Source of the DNA: Candidatus Protochlamydia phocaeensis
GTDB taxonomy: Bacteria; Chlamydiota; Chlamydiia; Chlamydiales; Parachlamydiaceae
DNA: 64,000 bases
Assembly (NCBI RefSeq): GCF_001545115.1
Contig: NZ_FCNU01000021.1
Span: 1-64,000, forward strand
Reading direction: 5' to 3'
Below are positions 28,001 through 37,111 of this stretch, piece after piece. The notes beneath the pieces were generated by a model. The model was not told the origin of the DNA, searched no databases, and saw nothing but the letters and a program-made list of their open reading frames with translations. Made by a program: the position numbers and the translations under genes. Each line of letters begins with the position of its first letter. Within the stretch, counting starts at the first letter, position 1.

Positions 28001-28042
28001 TACCGAAGTGATTTCAAATTGATTTCTGCATTCACTTCGGTA
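28001..28042 (+). terminator. Hairpin downstream of lepA
   Basis: TACCGAAGTGA and TCACTTCGGTA form a perfect 11-bp stem with a 20-nt loop, seven bases after the lepA stop. The following sequence is A-rich and not T-rich, so it may act as a barrier to RNA decay or as a weak terminator. Confidence 0.55.
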
Positions 28043-28130
28043 TAAAAGGCAAAGCGAAAATAAAAAAAACTACTCGTGCAATTCTATTTTAGTTATTCTT
28101 TCGCAAACCTTTATTCTATAGGATTTTTTT

Positions 28131-28910
28131 ATGTCGGTTGATATGGCTGTTATGCCTTTCCAGGAAAAGTCTACCCGTTTCCATCCCGCGCAGCTTGCGC
28201 GTTTGGATCGCTCACGCATTCCTCGCCATATTGCCATTATTCCCGATGGAAATCGACGCTGGGCCAAAAAGCGCCTTTCCTCTGCTAACGAAGGCCATCG
28301 CGAGGGTGCCGATATTTTGATGGAAGTCGTCAAAGCGGCGAAAGAACTAAACGTCAAGGGAATTACTTTCTTTTGCTTCTCCACCGAAAATTGGACCAGA
28401 CCTGCAGAAGAGATCATGGCTTTAATGGTTTTGTTCAGCTCATATTTGACCGAGCATTGCGAAGAAATGGTTCAAAACGGAATCAAGCTGGAAACCATCG
28501 GCGAACTAAACAGCCTCCCTCCTTTTCTTAGGCAGACGATCCATGACACTAAAATGGCTACACAAGAGTGCGATAAAATCCGCCTGATTTTAGCCCTTAA
28601 TTATGGAGCGAGAAATGAGCTTTGCCGGGCATTCAAGGCAATGCTGCAAGACTATGATCGCAAGCATTTTTCAAAAGACGACATTAATGAAGAGACAATT
28701 TCCCGTTATTTGGATACGCATGACTGGCAAGACCCCGAGCTATTAATTCGCACGAGCGGCGAGCTGCGCATCAGCAATTTTTTATTATGGCAAATTTCGT
28801 ATACGGAAATTTACATCTCTCCGGTGCTTTGGCCGGATTTTAGTCCTCAGCATCTTTTAGAAGCAATTTTAGATTATCAAGAACGCGATCGGCGTTTGGG
28901 AGGCAATTAA
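28131..28910 (+). CDS. uppS: Undecaprenyl diphosphate synthase
   Basis: The 259-residue cis-prenyltransferase carries HIAIIPDGNRRWAKKR with catalytic D39, then FCFSTENWTRP, LNYGARNEL and the C-terminal LLIRTSGELRISNFLLWQ. It makes the C55 lipid carrier precursor for peptidoglycan synthesis. The N-terminal 30 residues before the conserved core are an extension. The order uppS-cdsA-cmk-plsC matches CT450-CT453. cdsA begins four bases after its stop. Confidence 0.96.
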   Translation: MSVDMAVMPFQEKSTRFHPAQLARLDRSRIPRHIAIIPDGNRRWAKKRLSSANEGHREGADILMEVVKAAKELNVKGITFFCFSTENWTRPAEEIMALMVLFSSYLTEHCEEMVQNGIKLETIGELNSLPPFLRQTIHDTKMATQECDKIRLILALNYGARNELCRAFKAMLQDYDRKHFSKDDINEETISRYLDTHDWQDPELLIRTSGELRISNFLLWQISYTEIYISPVLWPDFSPQHLLEAILDYQERDRRLGGN

Positions 28911-28914
28911 TCAC

Positions 28915-29781
28915 ATGACGAGCCATTTTAGACAGCGACTCATCATGAGCAGCATCGGTATTACCTTGCTGGCCTTCACGATTTATTTTTCCAATCATCC
29001 GCTATTCAAACCGTTTTTCATCTTGCTCAATGCAGCCATCATTGGCTTGGCCCTAATTGAATATTACCGTTTAGCTGAGCATAAAGGTTTTCAGCCGCTC
29101 ATTGCATTGGGGGTCGGTACAGCCACCGCTTATGTCATTGCCAGCTATTTCAGCTTGCATCATTTGCATTTGCAGACATTGCCTACCCTTACCTTGTTCG
29201 GTTCGCTCATCCTCTTCTTTGCAGCTTTTTTTAATCGGCAGCAAAACCCATTAGCTAATTTAGCCGTGACCTTCTTTGGCCTCGCTTACTTGGCCATTCC
29301 TTTGAGTTGCGGATTGCGCATCAATTATTTTTTTAGTTCCGAAACATTAAATGATGGCCGCTTGTGGCTGACCTATGTCTTGATTGTGACTAAAATGACA
29401 GACGTGGGAGCGTATTTCTCCGGTAAAATATTCGGCAAGACCAAGCTAGCCCCTTATATCAGCCCTAAAAAAACTGTCGAAGGGGCCATCGGAGGAACAG
29501 CTGCAGCTTTAATCACCAGCTTTGTCTTCCATCTCTATTTTCTTCATTTGCATCCCCTTAACATATTAAAGATCACTTTATGGCAGAGTATTTGGCTTGG
29601 ATTGCTGATAAGCATTCTATCTCAATTCGGAGATTTGGCAGAATCCATTCTCAAACGCGATGCCGGAGTAAAGGATAGCAATCATCTCCCCGGTTTAGGC
29701 GGTGTTCTCGATATAGTGGATTCGCTTGTATTTACCTTGCCTTTGATGTATCTTTTACTCAAGATGCAGTTTATAGGATAG
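28915..29781 (+). CDS. cdsA: Phosphatidate cytidylyltransferase
   Basis: The 288-residue integral membrane protein has about eight hydrophobic segments. Its C-terminal signature reads GDLAESILKRDAGVKDSNHLPGLGG... The family signature normally ends PGHGG(x)LDR(x)DS. Here the His is Leu and the Arg is Ile (LPGLGGVLDIVDS). It forms CDP-diacylglycerol for phospholipid synthesis. The KR..GVKD acidic and basic residues are kept, so activity is likely. The substitutions are worth checking. Confidence 0.92.
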   Translation: MTSHFRQRLIMSSIGITLLAFTIYFSNHPLFKPFFILLNAAIIGLALIEYYRLAEHKGFQPLIALGVGTATAYVIASYFSLHHLHLQTLPTLTLFGSLILFFAAFFNRQQNPLANLAVTFFGLAYLAIPLSCGLRINYFFSSETLNDGRLWLTYVLIVTKMTDVGAYFSGKIFGKTKLAPYISPKKTVEGAIGGTAAALITSFVFHLYFLHLHPLNILKITLWQSIWLGLLISILSQFGDLAESILKRDAGVKDSNHLPGLGGVLDIVDSLVFTLPLMYLLLKMQFIG

Positions 29782-29840
29782 CGCATGATGTGGACATTCT
29801 AGGCACTTAATGAAATAATATTAAGAAAGAAGAGACAATT

Positions 29841-30533
29841 ATGATCATTACCATTGATGGACCTGTTGCAACAGGAAAAAGCACAATTGCCAAAAAGCTG
29901 GCCCAAGCAATTGGATATATCTTCTTCGACACAGGTGCGATGTACCGGGCTTTGACTTATGGCATTCTTAAACATCAGGTCGACATCGATAATTCCGACC
30001 AACTTAAAGATTTCCTAGACCATTTTCAATTTGATATTAAAGTGCTTCGCCACGAGCGTCATTATTTTTTTGAAGGTGAAGATATTACGCAAAAAATTAG
30101 GGGGGAAGAAGTCACATCGGCCGTTTCCCGCGTCTCTGCTAAAAAAGAAGTCAGGGATAAGCTTGTCTCTATTCAACGCGAGCTTGCCGTGGGGGTCAAT
30201 GCCGTTTTTGAAGGACGCGATATGGGAACAGTGGTTTTCCCTGATGCCGCCCTTAAAGTCTTCTTGACAGGCCGCAAAGAAGTGCGCGCTCAGAGACGCT
30301 ATGATGAGCTGACCACTAAATATCCTGAAGCAGCGGCTAACCTGACTTTGGAGAAATGCTTGGAAGAAATTACAAAGCGCGACCATTACGATTCTACCCG
30401 TGAGCATTCTCCCCTCAAACAGGCCGAAGATGCCTTTGTGGTTGATACGTCAGACTTGACGATCGATGAAGTGGTTCACAAAATTTTAGAATATAGAGAC
30501 TCCTTAAAAACCAAACGCAGTATTGCCTCTTGA
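29841..30533 (+). CDS. cmk: Cytidylate kinase
   Basis: The 230-residue kinase starts MIITIDGPVATGKSTIAKKL with the P-loop GPVATGKS (7-14). It continues DTGAMYRALT, EGRDMGTVVFPDA and TGRKEVRAQRR, all typical of CMP/dCMP kinases. It phosphorylates CMP and dCMP with ATP. It lies in the CT450-CT453 block, 59 bp after cdsA. Confidence 0.97.
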   Translation: MIITIDGPVATGKSTIAKKLAQAIGYIFFDTGAMYRALTYGILKHQVDIDNSDQLKDFLDHFQFDIKVLRHERHYFFEGEDITQKIRGEEVTSAVSRVSAKKEVRDKLVSIQRELAVGVNAVFEGRDMGTVVFPDAALKVFLTGRKEVRAQRRYDELTTKYPEAAANLTLEKCLEEITKRDHYDSTREHSPLKQAEDAFVVDTSDLTIDEVVHKILEYRDSLKTKRSIAS

Positions 30534-30546
30534 GCCATCTAGCTAA

Positions 30547-30718
30547 TAACCTGAGTTTTGATTTTTTTGTCCTTTGGACTGCGTCAAAGCCTAGGGCATA
30601 TCCCTAGAATATGAACAAATGCTAAGCAGGCCTATATTAAAAGAATTGGCCCGCTTGCCATTTTCATTTGCGAGAGCTTTCAAGCAGCCCAAAGGACAAA
30701 AAACTCAAAACTCAGGTT
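30547..30718. repeat. 172-bp element with 33-bp terminal inverted repeats (MITE-like), copy 1
   Basis: The ends are AACCTGAGTTTTGATTTTTT... and ...AAAACTCAAAACTCAGGTT. Thirty of 33 positions pair, and both include GTCCTTTGG or its complement. It carries no ORF and lies between cmk and plsC. A related element is at 56170-56281, and single ends occur near 44471 and 55937. Its right end reaches to within four bases of the plsC start codon, so it may supply or alter regulatory sequence. It could also fold as a long hairpin in the transcript. Confidence 0.7.
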
Positions 30719-30721
30719 GAT

Positions 30722-31354
30722 ATGCACATTTTATATTGGATAGTCTTATATTGCGCTAAAGGCTATTTTAAACTGTTCCATCGCTGTCGTATCTATGGAA
30801 AGCAGAACATCGTCCCCGGAAGCGCCATCTTAGCCCCAAACCACACCTCCTTCTTTGATCCGCCGCTCATTGGGGCCTGTTGTCCGGAAGAAGTGCATTA
30901 CCTGGCCCGGGCCAGTCTTTTCCGCCATTTTTTATTCGGCTGGTTTCTTAAACATCTCAACGCCCACCCCGTTCATGGATCCGCTCAAGATATTTATTCT
31001 TTCAAGATTATCTGCCAACTATTGAGCGAAGGAAAAAAAGTCGTCATTTTTCCAGAAGGGATTCGCTCGGAAGACGGGACGCTCAATCCCATTAAATCCG
31101 GCATTGCAATGCTTGCCCTGCGCATGCATTGTCCGATCATCCCTATTTATATTTCAGGCACATTCGAAGCCTGGCCTCGACAGCGACGCTTCCCTAAAAT
31201 AGGCCCTCCAATTACTTGCGTATTCGGCTCTCCTATCCTCGTTGATGCCTATCTTCATTTGAATAAAAAAGACGCGCAAGAGCAGCTAACCAAGCGCGTT
31301 CAACAATCGATTGGAGAGCTTCGCAATTGGCTCGAAGCAGGTGCAAAAGAATAA
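30722..31354 (+). CDS. plsC: 1-acyl-sn-glycerol-3-phosphate acyltransferase
   Basis: ATG 30722 gives MHILYWIVLYCAKGYFKLFH and is preferred, because an ATG at 30668 would put the start inside the repeat element. The 210-residue enzyme has NHTSFFDPP (H41, D46), the acyltransferase motif I, and FPEGIRSEDG as motif III. It adds the second acyl chain in phosphatidate synthesis, upstream of CdsA in the pathway. It corresponds to CT453. Confidence 0.93.
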   Translation: MHILYWIVLYCAKGYFKLFHRCRIYGKQNIVPGSAILAPNHTSFFDPPLIGACCPEEVHYLARASLFRHFLFGWFLKHLNAHPVHGSAQDIYSFKIICQLLSEGKKVVIFPEGIRSEDGTLNPIKSGIAMLALRMHCPIIPIYISGTFEAWPRQRRFPKIGPPITCVFGSPILVDAYLHLNKKDAQEQLTKRVQQSIGELRNWLEAGAKE

Positions 31355-31386
31355 GGATCAGGCAAGGAAGGCAAAAGGAGGTGCGT

Positions 31387-32412
31387 TTAAGGATAATCAA
31401 TAAATAGCGCTCGAATTTCTACGCTTTCTCTAGCAGGAACCGCAGAAAGCCGCTCAATTTGTACGGCTGTATGGGGCGTTTTAAACGAATCAAAAATAAC
31501 AGCATCTCCACGCTTCATATCAAACTGAAAAATCCATTGATGCCAGGGCTTATCAGCGAGAGCCAGAGCCGTAAAGAAACGCCTGCCGCCTCTGCGGACC
31601 GCCGTATAAGGACGCAATTCTTGGCCTTGCATACTTGAAATATCTAACAGGGCTAAAATATTTTCCGGTGTTTCCCTATTGAGCGGCATCCATATATTAA
31701 CCATTTGAACGACTTTCATTTGATGATAGTCTTCATCAGACATTTGAGAGCCCAATATTTCTTCCATATTCGGCTTCCACGTATCTTTGAAATGTTTTAA
31801 GATTTCAGAGTCATAAGCAGAAAAATCGACATGGGATAGAAAGACAGAATTAAAAATCGCACGCGCTGTTTGATCTGTTTTTCTATAAACGGTATCCACA
31901 GGAATAACCGCCTTAAAAGAGAAGCCTTGAGTTTTTCCCCATTTTTCAAGCTCCGAAATCATCAGCTTTCTAAAAGCGACGCGCATCGCACGATTTTCAG
32001 GCCTTTGCGCTAACTCGTTTAATCCTGCAACGGCATCCGCTTCAAGTGTGCAGTATCCGAATCCATTCCGTTTAAAATTAAAATTCAATTTAATTTCTTC
32101 CCGATCATACCCTTTTATCTCGACTTCTCGGGTTATTAAAACCCCTTGCTTAAGCAACTTATTAATTGCTTCTAACGCTGTTGGGATCTGCACATGATCT
32201 TGAAAGGCTTGACCGATGACGTTAATAGACGCTTTAAAGATCGTATCAATTTTTAAAGCAATTTGTTTGCTTTGAATGACCTCTTTATTCTCTGGCTCAT
32301 TTATTAAATCCACATTCTCTGGATCGGTAGCCTCTAGGGTGCCATCCCCTTCAATATCTTGGCTCTGCCCTGTTATTTTAATGCCTGTTTCAAAATGGGA
32401 TATACTTAGCAT
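31387..32412 (-). CDS. CmcJ/NvfI-like Fe(II)/2-oxoglutarate oxygenase
   Basis: The C-terminal two-thirds of this 341-residue protein resembles the CmcJ/NvfI family. HVDFSAYDSE (H194, D196) gives the HxD part of an iron-binding facial triad, and VNIWMPLNRET is the family core. FQFDMKRGDAVIFDSFKTPHTAVQ supplies H314, and RALFIDYP is the usual end. Family members hydroxylate or assist methylation of small molecules such as cephamycins. The N-terminal 50 residues are acidic and unrecognised. There is no linked biosynthetic cluster, so the substrate is unknown. Assignment is by motif reading only. Confidence 0.6.
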   Translation of the reverse strand: MLSISHFETGIKITGQSQDIEGDGTLEATDPENVDLINEPENKEVIQSKQIALKIDTIFKASINVIGQAFQDHVQIPTALEAINKLLKQGVLITREVEIKGYDREEIKLNFNFKRNGFGYCTLEADAVAGLNELAQRPENRAMRVAFRKLMISELEKWGKTQGFSFKAVIPVDTVYRKTDQTARAIFNSVFLSHVDFSAYDSEILKHFKDTWKPNMEEILGSQMSDEDYHQMKVVQMVNIWMPLNRETPENILALLDISSMQGQELRPYTAVRRGGRRFFTALALADKPWHQWIFQFDMKRGDAVIFDSFKTPHTAVQIERLSAVPARESVEIRALFIDYP

Positions 32413-32923
32413 GCTTCAGTTTTTATCAAAGAATTAATAAATCAATTAACTTCCAGAAAAAAATTAATATATATATATTAAATTTAAAGTTAATTATTTA
32501 TCAAAAGAAATTACAAAGAATAAAAAATAAATATTTTTATTTCCCCTCATTCATTAATGAATGAAGTCTGGCTTATGCTGGGAATGGAAAGGATGAATGA
32601 TTCAAGTCGAAAGAAGAGAGGCGTTTAGGTGATTGAATTAAACCCCTTACATTTTTTTCGAATGACTTTTTATTTTAGGCGGCATTTTTGCAGTTGCCGG
32701 GAGATGTCCTGGCTTCGGCGCAAAAATTCCTGTCCGCTTGGCCAAGGTCGTTAAAGCCCTTCCTGCAGGAAGAAAGACTGCCCAAGCTGTTGGCAAAATT
32801 TTGATCGATCCGGTTGTCACAGCCCATGGTTGGGCCTTAATGGCATTAGGATGGCGGGATAGGAAGTTTTTTTTGCCGAGCGCTTGATAGGATGGCCAAA
32901 CGCCCGGCATGAGGGTGGGCTCA
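32413..32923. other. Intergenic region with unresolved open frames
   Basis: The right part (32413-32620, next to the oxygenase start) is extremely AT-rich. The segment next to gnd (32650-32923) is much richer in GC and is open on both strands. The plus strand reads GAKIPVRLAKVVKALPAGRK and ends in TGA near 32888. The minus strand is open across the gnd end. Neither has a ribosome site or a recognised domain. It may be a gene remnant. Confidence 0.35.
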
Positions 32924-34372
32924 TTAAGCGTTGTAGGAGCCTGCGCTGACTTTTCCTCCCGTTCCTGACCAATCGGTATGGAAAAATTGTCCGCGCGGCT
33001 GGTCAATGCGCTCATATGTATGGGCGCCAAAGAAATCGCGCTGAGCTTGGAGGAGGTTGGCAGGCAGTTGGGCTGTGCGATAGCCATCATAAAAAGCCAA
33101 AGCCGTGCTAAAGCAGGGAGCCGGAATTCCCAACTCAGCCGATTTAGCTACTACTTGGCGCCATCCTTGCTGTCTCTGTTGCAATTCTTGCAAGAAATAG
33201 CTGTCCAAAAGCAGGTTCTTTAAATCCGGATTATGGTTGAAAGCTTCTTTGATCTTGCCTAAAAATTGGCTACGTATGATACATCCCCCACGCCACATAA
33301 GGGCAATGGCCCCATAATTGAGATTCCATTTATAATCGGCAGCAGCCTGCTTCATGAGCATAAAGCCTTGGGCATAGCTAATGATCTTAGATGAATAAAG
33401 CGCTTGGCGGATGGCATGAGTGAACTCTTCGCGGTTGCCCGTAAATTTTGCATCGGGGCCTTTAAGCAAGGCGCTTGCCGCCACACGCTCGTCTTTTAAA
33501 GAGGACAAGCAGCGTGCAAAAACCGCTTCGCCAATCAATGTCAGCGGCATTCCCAAATCAAGGGCATTGATGACCGTCCATTTTCCCGTTCCCTTTTGAC
33601 CTGCCACGTCTAAAATTTTGTCGAGCAAAGGTGAGCCATCCTCGTCATTAACTTCGAAAATTTTAGAGGTGATTTCAATCAAGTAGCTGTCCAGATCACC
33701 TTCATTCCATTTAGCAAAGACAACCTGCAGCTCATGTTGCTTCAACCCTAAGGCATGCTTGAGAAGGAAATATGCTTCGGAAATCAATTGCATATCGCCA
33801 TATTCGATACCGTTATGCACCATTTTAACGTAATGACCAGCTCCGTCTTCTCCCACCCAATCGCAGCAGGGTTCCCCATCCACTTTAGCGCTGATAGATT
33901 GAAAAATATCTTTGACATGCGGCCAGGCTTGAGGATTTCCTCCCGGCATAATAGAGGGTCCATGGCGTGCGCCTTCCTCCCCACCTGAAATACCTGTGCC
34001 AATAAAAGCGATCCCTTTTTCTTTAAGGGCGCGGCAGCGGCGGTTTGTATCCGTAAATAAGCTATTGCCGCCGTCGATGATGATGTCCCCCGGTTCAAGA
34101 TAAGGCAGGCATTGCTGAATGAAAGAATCAACCGCATCGCCTGCTTTCACCATCAGCATAATGCGGCGCGGACGCTTGAGCTTTTGAATAAATTCTTCCA
34201 ACGAATGTGTACCGATCACGCGCGTCCCGCGGGCCGGTCCTTCTAAAAATTCATCCACTTTGGACACTGTGCGGTTAAAAACAGCCACGGTATATCCATG
34301 GTCATTCATATTCAGCACTAAATTTTGTCCCATGACCGCTAGGCCGATCAAGCCAATATCTGCTTCTGCCAT
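32924..34372 (-). CDS. gnd: 6-phosphogluconate dehydrogenase, decarboxylating
   Basis: The 482-residue enzyme has GLAVMGQNLVLNM (NADP-binding), IIDGGNSLFTDTNRR, GISGGEEGARHGPSIMPGG and the catalytic KMVHNGIEYGDMQLISE. The C-terminal part has RGGCIIRSQFLGKI and GTHTYERID-like sequence (GAHTYERIDQPRG). It converts 6-phosphogluconate to ribulose 5-phosphate in the pentose phosphate pathway. In C. trachomatis the gene (CT063) adjoins lepA (CT064). Here the two are 5 kb apart. Confidence 0.97.
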   Translation of the reverse strand: MAEADIGLIGLAVMGQNLVLNMNDHGYTVAVFNRTVSKVDEFLEGPARGTRVIGTHSLEEFIQKLKRPRRIMLMVKAGDAVDSFIQQCLPYLEPGDIIIDGGNSLFTDTNRRCRALKEKGIAFIGTGISGGEEGARHGPSIMPGGNPQAWPHVKDIFQSISAKVDGEPCCDWVGEDGAGHYVKMVHNGIEYGDMQLISEAYFLLKHALGLKQHELQVVFAKWNEGDLDSYLIEITSKIFEVNDEDGSPLLDKILDVAGQKGTGKWTVINALDLGMPLTLIGEAVFARCLSSLKDERVAASALLKGPDAKFTGNREEFTHAIRQALYSSKIISYAQGFMLMKQAAADYKWNLNYGAIALMWRGGCIIRSQFLGKIKEAFNHNPDLKNLLLDSYFLQELQQRQQGWRQVVAKSAELGIPAPCFSTALAFYDGYRTAQLPANLLQAQRDFFGAHTYERIDQPRGQFFHTDWSGTGGKVSAGSYNA

Positions 34373-34600
34373 ATCCCTACCTTCAAAAATTCTTGCTTGT
34401 TTGCAGCATATAATATTGCCATTTCAGATGCCAGCGCTATGCACAGCGGAATCGAAAAATTGGTTTTTCACCCCACCAAAGTCCTGAGCTTCAATGATTT
34501 TCCAATGATATCTATGAATATTGATTGGTTACGCGCATTTCTCCACAAGCTCGCCTATGGTTCAGCCATCAACTTTTTTCCATTCCAGCTAAAGCTGTCT

Positions 34601-36043
34601 TTATCGCGGGCGAGCCAAATGGCTATTGTGCTTCCCATAAAGGAAATAGACAACCAATCCAATTAAAACCCAGATCGTCAATCTGGCCCAAGTCGCCCAT
34701 CCCAAAGACAACATTAAGATTAAGCAAGTGACAATTCCAAGAATGGGCACAAGCGGAACAAACGGAGTCTTAAAAGGCCTTTTCAAGTCAGGATGGGTTT
34801 TGCGCAAAACGATGACGCTGGCGCAAACAATTGTGAAAGCCAAAAGCGTTCCAATGCTTGTCAAATGGCCGACTAAAGATAAAGGAGCAAAAGCGGCAAA
34901 GATTCCGACAACCGCCATTAAAACAAGATTGGATACCCATGGAGTGTGGAAGCGAGAATGGACAAGGGAAAATACAGGAGGAAGCAGCCCATCCTTTGAC
35001 ATGGTAAAAAAGATGCGCGACTGGCCAAGCAGCAATACTAAAATGACCGAGGTCAATCCCGAAATGATGGCCAATTTGATCAAGCCATTCAACCACAGAT
35101 AAGGCGTTTGATTGATGGCTTGGGCGACTGGCGCTGCTACATTAAGCTTTGAGTAATGGACCAATCCAACAAGAATCAGGGCAAAAAAAACGTACAGGAT
35201 TGTACATACGCCTAAAGAGCCAATAATGCCGATAGGCAAATCTTTCTGTGGATTTTTCACTTCTTGAGCAGCCGTTGAGACGGCGTCAAAACCAATGTAA
35301 GCTAAAAAGACAATGCCTGACGCCCGCAAAATCCCGCTCCATCCAAATTCGCCAAATGTCCCCGTATTGGGTGGAATAAACGGCTCATAATTGTCTGGAT
35401 TGATGTATTGAAATCCCACTGCAATGAAAATGAGGACAACGGCCACTTTGATGGCAACTAAAACGGCGTTGACTTTTGCCGATTTATCGATTCCCCCAAT
35501 TAAGAGAATGGAAAGCAGGCTAATAATGAGCAAAGGCGGCAGGTTAATGAAGCCGTGAATCTCGGTTCCATCGGGAAGATGGGTCGGTTGCCAAGGAGAA
35601 GCCGATAAGGCGGCAGGTAAATGAATGTTAAAATCGTGCAGGAAAGAGACGACATAAGCGGACCAGCTAATGGCAACAACCGCTGCGCCGGCTGCATATT
35701 CCAAGATCAAAGCCCATCCGATGATCCAGGCCACAAACTCCCCCAATGTCGCATACGTATAGGTATAAGCTCCGCCTGCAATGGGGATCATTGATGACAA
35801 TTCGCTAAAACACAGTCCTGCAAAAGCGCAGCCGATTGAAGCGAGAAGAAAGGAGATAACGATGGCAGGCCCGGCATTTTCAGCCGCTGCAATGCCCGTA
35901 ATAGAGAATAAGCCAGCTCCAATAATCGCTCCTATTCCCAGTAAAATTAAACTCATCGCCCCTAAAGAACGCTCAAGTTTTTGCGTTCCGCTATTCGCTT
36001 CAGCTTCTAAAAATTCTAATGACTTTGTTCTCCATAAACTCAT
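34601..36043 (-). CDS. APC family amino-acid permease (cationic amino-acid transporter type)
   Basis: The 480-residue protein has about 12 transmembrane segments. It opens with LLGIGAIIGAGLFSITGIAA, the unwound substrate-binding helix of APC transporters, and contains AGLCFSELSSMIPIAGGAYT and FLAYIGFDAVSTAAQEVKNP. The layout fits the CAT/YfnA branch, which imports basic or neutral amino acids. An intracellular parasite would use it to draw amino acids from the host. The substrate is not assignable. It is transcribed alone. Confidence 0.9.
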   Translation of the reverse strand: MSLWRTKSLEFLEAEANSGTQKLERSLGAMSLILLGIGAIIGAGLFSITGIAAAENAGPAIVISFLLASIGCAFAGLCFSELSSMIPIAGGAYTYTYATLGEFVAWIIGWALILEYAAGAAVVAISWSAYVVSFLHDFNIHLPAALSASPWQPTHLPDGTEIHGFINLPPLLIISLLSILLIGGIDKSAKVNAVLVAIKVAVVLIFIAVGFQYINPDNYEPFIPPNTGTFGEFGWSGILRASGIVFLAYIGFDAVSTAAQEVKNPQKDLPIGIIGSLGVCTILYVFFALILVGLVHYSKLNVAAPVAQAINQTPYLWLNGLIKLAIISGLTSVILVLLLGQSRIFFTMSKDGLLPPVFSLVHSRFHTPWVSNLVLMAVVGIFAAFAPLSLVGHLTSIGTLLAFTIVCASVIVLRKTHPDLKRPFKTPFVPLVPILGIVTCLILMLSLGWATWARLTIWVLIGLVVYFLYGKHNSHLARPR

Positions 36044-36154
36044 AATTGCTTATCCTAATTTAACTTAAAACAGCAACGCATAACATAAAAGTTAAATTTG
36101 ATAAATCAATTTAGAATGGAAAAGAATCAAAACCCAGGATAAATTTTACTCTCA

Positions 36155-36691
36155 TTAACTGCGTTGAGCGCGGATGCAGATAGCTTGAATGGCCTCTTCC
36201 GCTGTTTCACCGTTCCGCAATTTTTCTTCTAATCTGTTAATATGATATTGAACGGCTTCCCGATCAGTCCAATGATTATAGTGATCATCGTCTACGCAAC
36301 AGCAGCCTATTTCCGATGCTCCGCCTGCATTCAATTCGCTCAACACCCAGAAAATGCCAAAAATGGGAACTAGCATCTTGGCAAATGCGCGGGCCAACTT
36401 TCCGCTTTCAAATAATTGATCCCGATGCTCGGTGCGCTTATTTTCATATTGCAACCATTTCAAATCTTTTTTGGAAAAGAATTTCTCCTCTTGAGTCATA
36501 TACTCTTGAGGTCTTCTATCCGGAAACAATTGATCTCTTTGATAAGTGTTATAAAAACATTGCGCCGCATGATAGAGGGCCTTTACTCCTGCTACCGGTA
36601 AACCAATTGCCCCAATGATAGGAAAAGAAACAGGAGCAATAGGAAGAGAAAAAATACTTGCTACAGTCGCAACATCGCGAATTAAAGACAT
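36155..36691 (-). CDS. Hypothetical protein with hydrophobic segments
   Basis: ATG 36691 is chosen because AAGGAG lies four bases upstream. A longer frame opens at 36790. The 178-residue protein starts MSLIRDVATVASIFSLPIAP and has a hydrophobic region at residues 5-35. A second lies near 105-125 (LARAFAKMLVPIFGIFWVLS), and a CCCVDDDHYNHW stretch is rich in Cys, Asp and His. Two hydrophobic regions suggest membrane association, possibly an inclusion-membrane-type protein. No family is recognised. The C-terminus is helical and charged. Confidence 0.55.
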   Translation of the reverse strand: MSLIRDVATVASIFSLPIAPVSFPIIGAIGLPVAGVKALYHAAQCFYNTYQRDQLFPDRRPQEYMTQEEKFFSKKDLKWLQYENKRTEHRDQLFESGKLARAFAKMLVPIFGIFWVLSELNAGGASEIGCCCVDDDHYNHWTDREAVQYHINRLEEKLRNGETAEEAIQAICIRAQRS

Positions 36692-37026
36692 ATACTCCTT
36701 TTGATTAAATGAATCACAATTTATTTTGAATTTTAATTCAAAAAAAAACATTAAATTCAATTTTAATTTATTAAAATCATAAAAATTCAATCAATCAATT
36801 AAATTAACTTAACAAGTAACGATAAATAATTGAATTATTCTTAAATAAAGAAAAGCTTATAAAGGAGGAAAGGAGAAGCTTGCACCTGAAGGGAAGAAAA
36901 ATGAAAAGCAATGGCCTATCCCCTTGCAAAGCCGCTCGTGAAGGGAAAGACGGAAAGAACTTGAGGGAAACCCTTTAATCCTTTACTCTATTAGACAGGA
37001 ATTTATAGCATTCGCTAGCAGTTTAT

Positions 37027-37100
37027 GTTCTCGTAGCTCAGGTGGATAGAGCGGTTGCCTCCTAAGCAACAGGCCGCGCGTTCGAGTCGCGCCGAGGACA
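37027..37100 (+). tRNA. tRNA-Arg(CCT)
   Basis: The 74-nt tRNA pairs GTTCTCG with CGAGGAC. The anticodon stem GTTGC/GCAAC encloses CTCCTAA, giving anticodon CCT. The T arm GCGCG TTCGAGT CGCGC is intact. CCA is not encoded. It converges on the amiA gene, 11 bp away. Confidence 0.94.
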
Positions 37101-37111
37101 CACTTTTTTCC

